Shown here one piece after another: positions 8,889 to 16,585 of a DNA stretch of 64,000 nucleotides. This DNA comes from Pyrinomonadaceae bacterium. Its GTDB lineage: Bacteria; Acidobacteriota; Blastocatellia; Pyrinomonadales; Pyrinomonadaceae. Both the position numbers and the translations under genes were made by a program. How positions within the stretch are numbered: position 1 is the first letter of the stretch; every line of letters begins with the position of its first letter. Under the pieces are notes generated by a model that was not told where the DNA came from, did not search any database, and saw nothing but the letters and a program-made list of their open reading frames with translations. The stretch covers positions 1-64,000 of the forward strand of contig JAIBCC010000021.1 in assembly GCA_019694395.1 (NCBI GenBank), written 5' to 3'.

Positions 8889-11858
8889 ATGCACGTTACT
8901 ATACGGCAAATATTTATTAGCTTTTTCTGGGGATTAGTTCTTTTTCTGTCTGCTAATGCTGAAATTACGCCTTTGCGTCTCTTTCAGACACAATGGACAA
9001 TCGAAAACGGATTACCCCAGAGTGGTGTAACTTCGCTTGCCCAAACCAAAGACGGTTACTTATGGATCGGAACTTTCGGCGGTTTGGCACGGTTTGACGG
9101 CGTTCGCTTCAAAATCTTTAACACCTCTAATGCTCCGCAACTTAAAACCAGCCGTATTATCAGTTTAGCCGTAGATAAAGAAGATCGTCTGTGGATCGGA
9201 ACTGAGGTCGGTGACGTAATTACTTATAAAAACGGGCAATTCAAAACAGTTGATACCGGTGAAAATTACGGGCGCGAAATGGTCAACGATATTTATGTTG
9301 ACGATACCGGAGTAGTTTGGATTAGTGGCTTTGGCGGTGCGCGAAACTGCACCGATCAAGGTTGCCAAAGAGTAGATTTTCCAAAAGCAAATTTATGGAT
9401 GATTAGAAAAGATTTGGATGGGAATGTTTGGGGAGTTGCAGATTGTAAACTTTATCGTCAGATTAACGGGCAATTTGTCGTTGATGAGAACTTAAAACAA
9501 AAGGCGTGCAGTTTAGAAACAAATAGAGACGGCGGACTTTGGATAGGCGGGTTGGACGAACTTGGAATCTATCAAAACGGTAATTACTCTACGGTTTTGA
9601 AATACGAAAAACCATTCAATATAATGGCAATGGCATACTCTCCTCAGGGTGAATTTTGGTTCAATATTCGGGATTTAATTTATCGTATTGGCAAGGACAA
9701 AATTGAAAGTTATAAGATCAAAAATGTAACTGCCTACTCCCGGCAAATACTTTTTGATAAAGAAGGAAATCTTTGGAATGGTCGTAATGTAGATGGTTTG
9801 TTTCGTCTCATCCCGCAACGGGTAGAAACACTTGTGATAGAAAGAGAAGATAAATTTTTGGGCAATCAGGCAGTGCCGATCAATTCTATTGCCCAGGATA
9901 ATCAAGGCGATGTCTGGTTATCCAGTCACATTGGTTTATACCGCTGGCACGATGGCAAAGTAGAAAAATTAACGGATACTTCGGATAATTCGATGAATAT
10001 GCCGAGAGGTCCGATCTTATTTGATAAAGACGGAGTTGGCTGGAGTTTAACTACCGAAGGTGTGCAGAGTTTTCAAGACGGAAAATTTACCTTACACCCG
10101 GACTTAATCGAAGAAAAAGAAGCAGGCGGCGGCAGTTTATTTGAAGACAGTAAAAAACAACTCTGGTATAGCTGCGATGATTGCGGAGTTTATGTTTCCG
10201 ATAAACAAAAAGTTATTGCAAAATACAGCAAAGAAAACGGATTGATCGAAAACAACATCAATGCCATTTATGAAGCCAAAGACGGTTCAATGTGGTTTGC
10301 GACTGAAAGCGGTGTCAGTCAGCTAAAAGATGGAGTTTTTCACAATTACACGACTGAAAACGGATTATCCGCAGGTTCGGTCAGAGATATTTATCAGGAC
10401 AAAAATGGTTCTCTCTGGTTTGGAACTTACGGAGGCGGTTTAAGCCGGTTTCGGGATGGTAAATTCAATTCAATTACTTCCCGGAATGGGCTTTATGATG
10501 ATGTGGTTTCCCGTATTTTGATTGACGAGGACGAAGATTTCTGGATGTTGGGAAATCGCGGTATCTTTTACGTTAATCGTCAGGTTCTGGATGATTTTGT
10601 CGAAGGTCGGGTCAAAAGAGTGTATTGCGGGGGTTATACGACCAATGACGGTCTGACCACCAACGAAGGTAACGGCGGTTATCAGTGGGCAGGATTAAAG
10701 GCTCAAGACGGTAAGCTATGGTTTCCAATGATCAATGGTGTAGCAATAATTGATCCGAATAAGAAAAAACTGTCTCCTCCGACTCCTTTAGTCGAAGAAG
10801 TTGCGACAGAAGAGCGTGAATTGAACTTAACAAATAAAATTGACCTTTATCCCGGAGATGAGGATTTGCAAATTCATTACACCGGAATCAGTTTTCATAA
10901 ACCTGAGCAGATTCAATTCAGATATCGGTTATTAGGATTTGACGATAAAGAGATTTGGGAAGAAGTCGGCACCCGCCGCACCGCCTATTATGCCAAGATC
11001 CCTCCCGGACATTTTCGCTTTCAGGTTATTGCCTCTAATGCGGATGGTATTTGGAGTGAAAACATTGCCGAAATTGAGATAATTGTCCATCCGCCCTTTT
11101 ATCAAACCTGGTGGTTTTATATTTTGGTAGGACTGACGGTCTGCTTATTCTTATATTGGTTATATCGCCGGAGAATGACCAGACTTATTCTTGAAAAAGA
11201 ATTAGGAGAAGCCTTTTCACGAAAATTGATATTGGCTCAGGAAGCGGAACGAAGCCGGATTGCAGCGGAAATTCACGACAATCTGGGACAACAGCTTTTG
11301 ATAATTAAAAACTGGGCTGGATTTTGTTTAGCAAAGATTTCAAAAACAAGTAAAATTCGTGAACAGCTTACTCAAATAAATTCGACTGCCGATATAGCCT
11401 TAAATGAAGTGCGTTCGTTGGCTAAAAATCTCAGTCCGCATCATCTGGAAAAAGTAGGACTTACTAACACTATCCGTTTTATGGTTAAACAAATCGCCGA
11501 ATCTTCTCAAATCAATTTTCAAACGGAAATTGATGAAATTGATGGCAGTTTGCCCAAAGAGAGTGAAATAAATCTTTACCGGATCGTGCAGGAATCCGTC
11601 AATAATATTGTCAAACATTCTCAAGCTAAAAATGCAAAAGTCAGATTGAAAAAAAGCCAAAGCGGAATCCAACTGAGTATTTCAGATGACGGTATTGGTT
11701 TTCACGTTATGGATACTAATAACCAGAATTTCGGAACGGGATTAAACGGAATCAAGGAGCGTTCCAATTTATTAGGCAGTAATTTATCCATTAAATCAGT
11801 TCCAACCGTTGGGACTGAAATCAATTTGGAGATAAAAACAGTTAAATACTCTATATGA
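8889..11858 (+). CDS. Sensor histidine kinase with periplasmic beta-propeller
   Basis: 989 residues. A signal or anchor sequence is followed by about 650 residues of two-component-regulator propeller repeats, each with a motif such as GYLWIGTFGGLARFDG, GSMWFATESGVSQ or GSLWFGTYGGGLSRFR. A Y_Y_Y-type domain (about 660-735) leads into one transmembrane helix (WWFYILVGLTVCLFLYWLY, about 741-760). The cytoplasmic part has a HisKA_3 box (AEIHDNLGQQL, His near 795) and a HATPase domain (SDDGIGF, GTGLNGIKERSNLLGS). This is the one-piece sensor class that usually detects polysaccharide breakdown products, but no carbohydrate genes lie nearby. Its stop overlaps the start of the response regulator by four bases (ATGA), so the pair is translationally coupled. 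Confidence 0.93.
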   Translation: MHVTIRQIFISFFWGLVLFLSANAEITPLRLFQTQWTIENGLPQSGVTSLAQTKDGYLWIGTFGGLARFDGVRFKIFNTSNAPQLKTSRIISLAVDKEDRLWIGTEVGDVITYKNGQFKTVDTGENYGREMVNDIYVDDTGVVWISGFGGARNCTDQGCQRVDFPKANLWMIRKDLDGNVWGVADCKLYRQINGQFVVDENLKQKACSLETNRDGGLWIGGLDELGIYQNGNYSTVLKYEKPFNIMAMAYSPQGEFWFNIRDLIYRIGKDKIESYKIKNVTAYSRQILFDKEGNLWNGRNVDGLFRLIPQRVETLVIEREDKFLGNQAVPINSIAQDNQGDVWLSSHIGLYRWHDGKVEKLTDTSDNSMNMPRGPILFDKDGVGWSLTTEGVQSFQDGKFTLHPDLIEEKEAGGGSLFEDSKKQLWYSCDDCGVYVSDKQKVIAKYSKENGLIENNINAIYEAKDGSMWFATESGVSQLKDGVFHNYTTENGLSAGSVRDIYQDKNGSLWFGTYGGGLSRFRDGKFNSITSRNGLYDDVVSRILIDEDEDFWMLGNRGIFYVNRQVLDDFVEGRVKRVYCGGYTTNDGLTTNEGNGGYQWAGLKAQDGKLWFPMINGVAIIDPNKKKLSPPTPLVEEVATEERELNLTNKIDLYPGDEDLQIHYTGISFHKPEQIQFRYRLLGFDDKEIWEEVGTRRTAYYAKIPPGHFRFQVIASNADGIWSENIAEIEIIVHPPFYQTWWFYILVGLTVCLFLYWLYRRRMTRLILEKELGEAFSRKLILAQEAERSRIAAEIHDNLGQQLLIIKNWAGFCLAKISKTSKIREQLTQINSTADIALNEVRSLAKNLSPHHLEKVGLTNTIRFMVKQIAESSQINFQTEIDEIDGSLPKESEINLYRIVQESVNNIVKHSQAKNAKVRLKKSQSGIQLSISDDGIGFHVMDTNNQNFGTGLNGIKERSNLLGSNLSIKSVPTVGTEINLEIKTVKYSI

Positions 11859-12505
11859 AAGAAATAAAAGTTTTTATTGCAGATGATCATCCTGTTTTCC
11901 TGAGCGGATTACAGATGATACTGGAAACAGACAAACAACTGAAAGTAATTGGAGCCTCTGAGTCAGGCAAAGAGGCAATAGAAGAAATTGAAAATCTGAA
12001 GCCCGATGTTGCCGTGTTGGATTTAGGAATGCCCGATGCCAATGGCTTTGAGGTCGTTCGAGCGTTGCAAGAAAAAGAAATGGAAATGAATTTTATTTTT
12101 CTTACTATGCACGATGAGGAAGCAACCCTTAATTCTGCTCTGGATCTGGGAGTAAAAGGCTATATTTTGAAAGACACGGCAATTTCCGAAATTATTAGTG
12201 CTATAAAATTAGTGGCTAAAGGGAAAAACTATATAACCCCGAAACTTTCAACTTATCTCATCAATCGAAATCAAAGTCCGAAAAGCTTTCTGCCGAACTT
12301 TGAAAAAATAACCTTAACCGAAATGAAAATTTTGAATCTGATAGCAGAACATAAAACTACCAAGGAAATAGCAAAAGAGCTTTTTGTCAGCCGCCGCACG
12401 GTAGACCGTCATCGGTATAACATTTGCGTCAAATTAAATATCCGGGGAATTAATTCCTTAGTCAAATTTGCTATCGAAAACAAATCTAAATTTAATTTGA
12501 ATTAG
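11855..12505 (+). CDS. NarL/LuxR-family response regulator
   Basis: 216 residues. The receiver domain has the acidic pair ADDH at residues 9-12, the phospho-acceptor Asp56 in VAVLDLGMPDANG and the conserved lysine in YILKDTA. A LuxR-type helix-turn-helix occupies about residues 148-212 (LTEMKILNLIAEHKTTKEI, SRRTVDRHR). It is the cognate partner of the upstream propeller kinase, given the four-base overlap. Direct targets are unknown; dyads AATAAG-N8-CTTATT just downstream (12532-12551 and 12942-12961) are possible binding sites. Confidence 0.95.
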   Translation: MKEIKVFIADDHPVFLSGLQMILETDKQLKVIGASESGKEAIEEIENLKPDVAVLDLGMPDANGFEVVRALQEKEMEMNFIFLTMHDEEATLNSALDLGVKGYILKDTAISEIISAIKLVAKGKNYITPKLSTYLINRNQSPKSFLPNFEKITLTEMKILNLIAEHKTTKEIAKELFVSRRTVDRHRYNICVKLNIRGINSLVKFAIENKSKFNLN

Positions 12506-12526
12506 GTTATAGCTATCTGTTGCATG

Positions 12527-12580
12527 AAGAAAATAAGTATTATTGCTTATGTAAAATGGGTATCCTTTTCTATTTCCAAA
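12527..12580. repeat. 54-bp direct repeat, copy 1
   Basis: This segment is 40/54 identical to 12914-12967, with no gaps. It contains the dyad AATAAG-N8-CTTATG (12532-12551). It lies just downstream of the response regulator, within a 51-codon open frame (ATG 12524 to stop 12679) that lacks a good ribosome site. It opens the first of two related intergenic modules. Confidence 0.7.
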
Positions 12581-12677
12581 ACAATCTATTCTTGTGAAAA
12601 TATTCTTGTAACTGAAGTTTTTTGCCGTAAATTCGGTAATTTACAAGTGTCATCGTATTTTTCTAATTACAAATATT

Positions 12678-12713
12678 AAATCAGTTTCAGAAGTAAACTG
12701 ATTTTAGTTTTTA
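12678..12713 (+). terminator. Rho-independent terminator after kinase/regulator operon
   Basis: A perfect 10-bp stem, AAATCAGTTT (12678-12687) with AAACTGATTT (12695-12704), and a 7-base loop, followed by TTAGTTTTT. It lies 172 bases after the response-regulator stop and probably ends that transcript. A smaller hairpin, GTAAATT-CGGT-AATTTAC, precedes it at 12627-12644. Confidence 0.65.
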
Positions 12714-12771
12714 AAAGTTAAAGTTCTAAGGTAGTTATTTGAGAGTTAAAAGAAAAAAAGTAAAGCAAAAT

Positions 12772-12891
12772 TCGAAGCCATTCTCCTGGTTTCGATTTAT
12801 TGGGCAAGTCTTTTAGTGAAAACAACTTATTGAAAATCCTAAATCATTGGGGGGGTTTTTAATAAATTCATAAAAAGATTTGCCCGTTTTT
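12772..12891 (+). ncRNA. Candidate structured RNA, module 1
   Basis: A 9-bp hairpin (TCGAAGCCA 12772-12780 with TGGTTTCGA 12787-12795) is followed after a few bases by a long basal stem: GGGCAAGTCTTTT (12802-12814) pairs with AAAAGATTTGCCC (12873-12885) with one G-U. Inside it, ATTGAAAATCC (12829-12839) pairs with GGGTTTTTAAT (12853-12863) around a loop containing CATTGGGG. A run of five T follows at 12887-12891. The same architecture with different stem sequences occurs in module 2, which suggests selection on structure. Direction is inferred from the T-run. No homologue is known to me. Confidence 0.4.
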
Positions 12892-12913
12892 AATGCCGTC
12901 AGATAAAAATCAC

Positions 12914-12967
12914 AAGAAAATAAGCATCATTATTTACGTAAAATAAGCAAGATTACTTATTTCCAAA
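12914..12967. repeat. 54-bp direct repeat, copy 2
   Basis: Second copy of the 12527-12580 repeat, opening the second intergenic module. It carries a weakened dyad (AATAAG-N8-TTTACG, 12919-12938) and a perfect dyad AATAAG-N8-CTTATT (12942-12961). In the frame of the 51-codon open frame of copy 1, three of the first five differences are synonymous third-base changes, yet this copy has an in-frame TAA, so it is not intact as a gene. Confidence 0.7.
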
Positions 12968-13233
12968 TCTCAAAATTAATTTAAAATTCATAAGGGGTTT
13001 AGGAAATAGATCTAATTGTAAATTTATCTCTCGAATCCCATTACTATAGTAGTCTTTGTTTAAGTGAAAAGTTTTAATTGATTAATTAGACAGCCAAAAT
13101 GAGTGCTTTCAGCGATTAGAATAAAGAAAGTTGAACTGAGAGATTGAATGGACTTATTTTAGTGATTCTTGAACTTGTCGTAGTTATTGTTTAATTAAAT
13201 TTTTAAGAGTTTTCACTGATTTTACACAAATTG

Positions 13234-13365
13234 TTGGAGCCCGGTAAGTTTTTGCTCTAACGAAGTGGGCAAAAGTAAATTCGAAGTAATTCAGTAGAAC
13301 TCAATATTGGGGGAGTTTTATTAAGGAATTAAACTGTTGATTAGACTTTTGCCCACAAATTTTTT
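13234..13365 (+). ncRNA. Candidate structured RNA, module 2
   Basis: Same plan as module 1. A short hairpin TTGGAGC (13234-13240)/GCTCTAA (13254-13260) is followed by an 11-bp perfect basal stem TGGGCAAAAGT (13266-13276)/ACTTTTGCCCA (13345-13355). Inner stems are AATTC/GAATT (13288-13292, 13326-13330) and AGAACTC/GAGTTTT (13296-13302, 13313-13319) around the loop AATATTGGGG. Six T follow at 13360-13365. The shared parts are the GGGCAA/TTGCCC base and the ATTGGGG loop; the paired bases between them differ but still pair. It ends on the stop codon of the convergent DCC gene, so it may also serve that gene's end. Confidence 0.4.
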
Positions 13366-13756
13366 AAGTTAAAAATCTTTGGCGAATTTCAGGCGTGGGT
13401 AACATACACGCCTCTTTTTTTCCAAACAAACGATAACGATTTGCCGCAAATAATTTATAGAAAAGATTCCTGATTGGTCGCGGAATAATAACAAAAACAT
13501 AACCCAGCGACCAAATTCCATCCAAATGTTTCGCAATTCTTAAAGCCGCCGTCGAATGCGTAAAAGCCTGCTCATCCTCTACTAAAATAATTGAATCTAC
13601 CTCGTTTAATCCAAATTTTTCAATATATTTCTGACCGGTTTCAGACTGCAGAGGAGCAAACTTAAAATAGCCTTTTTTGTCGTGCTCAATAATAAAATTG
13701 ACCGAGCCGTTGCAAAAATTACACACACCGTCGAATAAAATAATCGGATTTGCCAT
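13364..13756 (-). CDS. DCC-family thiol-disulfide oxidoreductase-like protein (DUF393)
   Basis: 130 residues. The N-terminus IILFDGVCNFCNGSVNFI is the defining DxxCxxC motif of the DCC/YuxK family, a thioredoxin-like fold expected to carry out thiol-disulfide chemistry. The C-terminal part keeps the family segment ending in RNLFYKLFAANRYRLFG. The length matches the family. It is a single gene, convergent with the intergenic modules to its left and divergent from ada. Substrate unknown. Confidence 0.88.
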   Translation of the reverse strand: MANPIILFDGVCNFCNGSVNFIIEHDKKGYFKFAPLQSETGQKYIEKFGLNEVDSIILVEDEQAFTHSTAALRIAKHLDGIWSLGYVFVIIPRPIRNLFYKLFAANRYRLFGKKEACMLPTPEIRQRFLT

Positions 13757-13813
13757 AAATAAATTCTACCGCAATTTTCGGATAGATTTTAGTGTTTAAA
13801 TCAAATTATTATA

Positions 13814-13924
13814 ATCCACGAAGCAGCACAAAGGCTTCACGAAGATAAATAGAGGAAACCAATGATTGAAAATGGTTTAATAAATAAAAAAATCTTCGTG
13901 TTTTCTTCGTGAAACTTAGTGGAT
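13814..13924. repeat. Inverted repeat of CACGAAG-type units
   Basis: ATCCACGAAG...CTTCACGAAGAT at the left is answered by ATCTTCGTG...CTTCGTGAAAC...GTGGAT at the right, giving an imperfect palindrome in the divergent gap between the DCC gene and ada. Related TTCGTG/TTCGCG runs occur at 15017-15079 and 40090-40135. It overlaps the region where the ada promoter must lie. Confidence 0.65.
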
Positions 13925-13933
13925 GTAAAAAAT

Positions 13934-14992
13934 ATGAATAACGAAATTTTTTGGCAGGCGATGACGAGTAAAGACGCAAGATTTAACGGTATCTTTTTTG
14001 TTGAGGTAAAAACTACAAAAATTTATTGTAAACCGACCTGCACAGCGCGTTTGCCAAAGAGGGAAAATGTTGAATTTGTCCGCACCTGGCAAGAAGCGGA
14101 AAAAAACGGGTTTCGGGCGTGTCTGCGTTGCCAGCCAAGGTTGGAAAAAACGATCAATCCACAAGTTGAAAGCGTTTTGCGGGTGTGCGAATTGCTTGAA
14201 TCGGAAGAAAATATTTCGCTCGAAAATTTGAGCGCAGAACTGAATTTAAGCCCGTATCATCTGCAAAGAACTTTCAAAGAGATCATCGGAGTTTCACCAA
14301 AAAAATACGCGGAAAATCTGCGTTTGGAAAAATTCAAAAGCGAAATCAAGCAGGGAAGCGACGTTGTAACCGCAATGTATGAAAGCGGTTACGGCTCAAG
14401 CAGCCGGCTCTATGAAAATATCACGGATAAATTGGGAATGACTCCAAAAACTTATCAAAAAGGCGGAAAAGGAATGAAAATTGATTACACAATTACAGAT
14501 TGCGATTTAGGAAAAATGCTCGTAGCGCGAACCGAAAAAGGTGTTTGTGCCGTAACTTTTGGTGACGAGGAAAAGTTTTTGACCGACAGACTTTTGGAAG
14601 AATATCCAAACGCGGAAATCAATCAGGACGCAACTAATTTGAAAGAATATGTCGAAGCCATTCTGCAAAATCTTTCGGGCAGCAACAAACGAATTGTTCT
14701 GCCGATTGATGTTCAAGCCACCGCTTTTCAAATGCAGGTTTGGGAAGCCTTACGCAAAATTCCCTACGGTGAAACTCTTTCCTATAAACAAGTTGCCGAA
14801 AGTCTTGGCAATCCGAAAGCCGTTCGCGCCGTAGCTCGCGCCTGTGCAACCAATCGCGTGGCAATCGTCATTCCTTGTCATCGGGTCGTCGGAAGTGACG
14901 GAAAATTAAGCGGCTACCGGTGGGGAATTGAGAGGAAGAAAAAATTGCTTGACGCGGAGAAAGGGAGACGCGGCGACGCGGCGAAGGCTTAA
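13934..14992 (+). CDS. ada: Ada: DNA methyl-phosphotriester/O6-methylguanine repair protein and regulator
   Basis: 352 residues with the full three-part Ada layout. The zinc and phosphotriester-repair domain has Cys32, Cys36, Cys63 and Cys66 (YCKPTCTARLP, ACLRCQPRL). An AraC-type helix-turn-helix follows (about 80-165, ENISLENLSAELNLSPYHLQ). The C-terminal O6-methylguanine methyltransferase domain has the acceptor motif IPCHRVVGSDG near Cys315. Family knowledge: methyl transfer to the N-terminal Cys turns it into an activator of its own gene. The start at ATG 13934 matches the family; a GTG 15 bases earlier is possible. The last residues (DAEKGRRGDAAKA) are encoded by an octamer repeat, an unusual tail. 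No alkA or alkB is adjacent. Confidence 0.95.
   Translation: MNNEIFWQAMTSKDARFNGIFFVEVKTTKIYCKPTCTARLPKRENVEFVRTWQEAEKNGFRACLRCQPRLEKTINPQVESVLRVCELLESEENISLENLSAELNLSPYHLQRTFKEIIGVSPKKYAENLRLEKFKSEIKQGSDVVTAMYESGYGSSSRLYENITDKLGMTPKTYQKGGKGMKIDYTITDCDLGKMLVARTEKGVCAVTFGDEEKFLTDRLLEEYPNAEINQDATNLKEYVEAILQNLSGSNKRIVLPIDVQATAFQMQVWEALRKIPYGETLSYKQVAESLGNPKAVRAVARACATNRVAIVIPCHRVVGSDGKLSGYRWGIERKKKLLDAEKGRRGDAAKA
14951..14982. repeat. Octamer repeat at the 3' end of ada
   Basis: Four 8-base units: GACGCGGA, GAAAGGGA, GACGCGGC, GACGCGGC. They encode most of the last ten residues of Ada and are much richer in G+C than the surrounding sequence, as if a dispersed repeat had landed on the stop codon and extended the protein. 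Confidence 0.8.
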
Positions 14993-15016
14993 TTCATCAG
15001 AAAAATCAGCCTGCGG

Positions 15017-15079
15017 AATAACACGAAACAAGACGAAAAAGTAAGAATTAAATTTCGCGTCTTTTTGCGTTTTTCGCGG
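15017..15079. repeat. Inverted nonamer-type repeat between ada and DUF1203 gene
   Basis: CACGAAACA-AGACGAAAA at the left is complementary in outline to TTTCGCGTC-TTTTTGCGT-TTTTCGCGG at the right (period 9). It can fold and is followed by the leader of the DUF1203 gene. It probably belongs to the same class as 13814-13924. Confidence 0.6.
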
Positions 15080-15117
15080 GCAAAAACTTACTAAAACATT
15101 AATCTAGGAGAAAATTT

Positions 15118-15576
15118 ATGAGTTACAAAGTAGTTCCGATTTCTACGGAAATAGCTGAAAGTGTGCGCGAAAATCTAAGATCGCCGCAATATGGGCATCC
15201 GGCATTTACTTCATTAGCAACAGGTTACGGTCCGTGTCGGTCTTGTCTGAAAACTTTTGACCAGGGCAAAGAGGAACGAATTTTATTTACCTACAATTCA
15301 TTTGAAGGGCTTTCCGATCTGCCTTTGCCGGGTCCGATCTTTATTCACAAAAACGATTGTCAGGAATATGCCGAAAACGGATTTCCCAAAGATTTGATTG
15401 ATTTGCCGATGCTTTTTGAAGCCTTTGGCGACAATAGTGAATTGATTAAACGTGAATCTGTGCAAAAGGATAAAATTGATGAGCAGATTCAACAAATTCT
15501 GGATTTACCAAACGTCAAATTCGTCAATATTCGCAACGCCGAGGCAGGTTGTTTTATTGCCAGAATTGAAGGATAG
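15118..15576 (+). CDS. DUF1203 family protein
   Basis: 152 residues matching the DUF1203 pattern. It has a conserved GYGPCRSCLKTF segment near residue 39, which carries two cysteines, then LPLPGPIFIHKNDC in the middle and a C-terminal NVKFVNIRNAEAGCFIARI. The family is small, cytoplasmic and of unknown function; the conserved CxxC and C-terminal Cys hint at metal or thiol chemistry, which is inference. A good ribosome site (TAGGAGAAAA) precedes ATG 15118. A terminator follows the gene. Confidence 0.85.
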   Translation: MSYKVVPISTEIAESVRENLRSPQYGHPAFTSLATGYGPCRSCLKTFDQGKEERILFTYNSFEGLSDLPLPGPIFIHKNDCQEYAENGFPKDLIDLPMLFEAFGDNSELIKRESVQKDKIDEQIQQILDLPNVKFVNIRNAEAGCFIARIEG

Positions 15577-15600
15577 ATCAAATTTTTCTGAAACTCTGAA

Positions 15601-15638
15601 AACTCCAACGTCGTTATCAAAACGGTTGGAGTTTTTTT
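15601..15638 (+). terminator. Terminator after DUF1203 gene
   Basis: AACTCCAAC (15601-15609) pairs with GTTGGAGTT (15625-15633), and T-run 15632-15638 follows. It is 24 bases downstream of the stop codon. Confidence 0.8.
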
Positions 15639-15647
15639 CTGCCCAAA

Positions 15648-15675
15648 TTTTTACTTTTTACTTTTGTCTTTTTAC
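15648..15675. repeat. Heptamer repeat TTTTTAC
   Basis: Four period-7 units (TTTTTAC, TTTTTAC, TTTTGTC, TTTTTAC) end 11 bases before the ATG of the DoxX-like gene, leaving it without a purine-rich ribosome site. The complementary heptamer (AGTAAAA) occurs at 40049-40076 and 54761-54788. Confidence 0.75.
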
Positions 15676-15686
15676 TTAAAATTTTT

Positions 15687-16325
15687 ATGTCTATCGAAAA
15701 TTCTTTGGATTCATTACACGCACGAGTTAAACAAAATCGTCTTTTGCAATATTTTGCGGCATTTAATCGGGTTATTCTGGCAATTGCTTTTATTCCGTCG
15801 GGAATGACCAAAGTTTTGGGAAACAGGTTCACTTCGCTGCCGCTTGATAATCCGGTCGGATTTTTCTTTGAGGCTTTTTATCAAACGGGCGGATGGTATC
15901 GGTTTGTCGGATTTTGTCAGGTTTTAGCGGCACTTCTTTTATTGATTCCGCGCACTTCGACGCTCGGCGCAACAATTTTCTTTCCGATTGTTTTGAATAT
16001 CGCCATAATTACAATTTCGGTGGGATTCCAAGGAACCTGGGTGATTACAACGGGAATGTTTCTGGCAAATTTGTATTTGATTTGTTGGGATTACGATAAA
16101 TTCAAAGCGATTTTGCCATTTTCCGAAAACGAAAGAAAACCGTTTGATTTAAGAAAATCAATGCCTTTGATAATTTTAGGGGGCATTGGCGGAGCATTGG
16201 CTTTTAGTTTTTTTGCGATGCTGAATCAAAGTTTTCGCGCGCTTGGCGTGTTAGGAATAGTTATCGGATTTGTTGCCGGTTCGATCGTTGGTTTATTGAA
16301 TTCGTGGCAATTACAAAAGAACTAA
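15687..16325 (+). CDS. DoxX-like integral membrane protein
   Basis: 212 residues with about five hydrophobic segments. The first carries the DoxX-like signature FNRVILAIAFIPSGMTKVLG, followed by FYQTGGWYRFVGFCQVLAALLLLIP. The C-terminal third adds another pair of hydrophobic segments (LIILGGIGGALAFSFFAML and AFRALGVLG region), making it longer than minimal DoxX proteins. Function is not known; DoxX relatives are linked to quinone or redox chemistry in the inner membrane. It starts directly after a heptamer repeat. A terminator follows. Confidence 0.8.
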   Translation: MSIENSLDSLHARVKQNRLLQYFAAFNRVILAIAFIPSGMTKVLGNRFTSLPLDNPVGFFFEAFYQTGGWYRFVGFCQVLAALLLLIPRTSTLGATIFFPIVLNIAIITISVGFQGTWVITTGMFLANLYLICWDYDKFKAILPFSENERKPFDLRKSMPLIILGGIGGALAFSFFAMLNQSFRALGVLGIVIGFVAGSIVGLLNSWQLQKN

Positions 16326-16336
16326 ATATCAACCTC

Positions 16337-16380
16337 AAAGGCGGAAAAGTTTGAAAATAAAGGTTTTCTGCCTTTGTTTT
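16337..16380 (+). terminator. Terminator after DoxX-like gene
   Basis: AAAGGCGGAAAA (16337-16348) pairs with TTTTCTGCCTTT (16364-16375) with one G-U pair, and GTTTT follows. Confidence 0.7.
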
Positions 16381-16585
16381 GGCAATCGTCATCTTACTTC
16401 ATTAACTTCGTGAATAATTTACGAAAATTTACATAGAAACCCGTTGCTTTTACGCAACCTTTTCGATTAAACTTGCGTAAAACATTTTGCTTAGTAGTTC
16501 CCAAAAAATTTAGATAGAAAAAAGGGATTGAGATCAACTAGAATCTTGCCCTTTTCGTGTATCAGTTCATTCCAAAATTTAAGTT

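Noticed and set aside
12524-12679. 51-codon open frame (MKKISIIAYVKW...) after the response regulator
   Set aside because: No usable ribosome site, its end runs into the terminator stem, and the second copy of its start has an in-frame stop. The partly synonymous differences are noted, but the evidence for a gene is weak.
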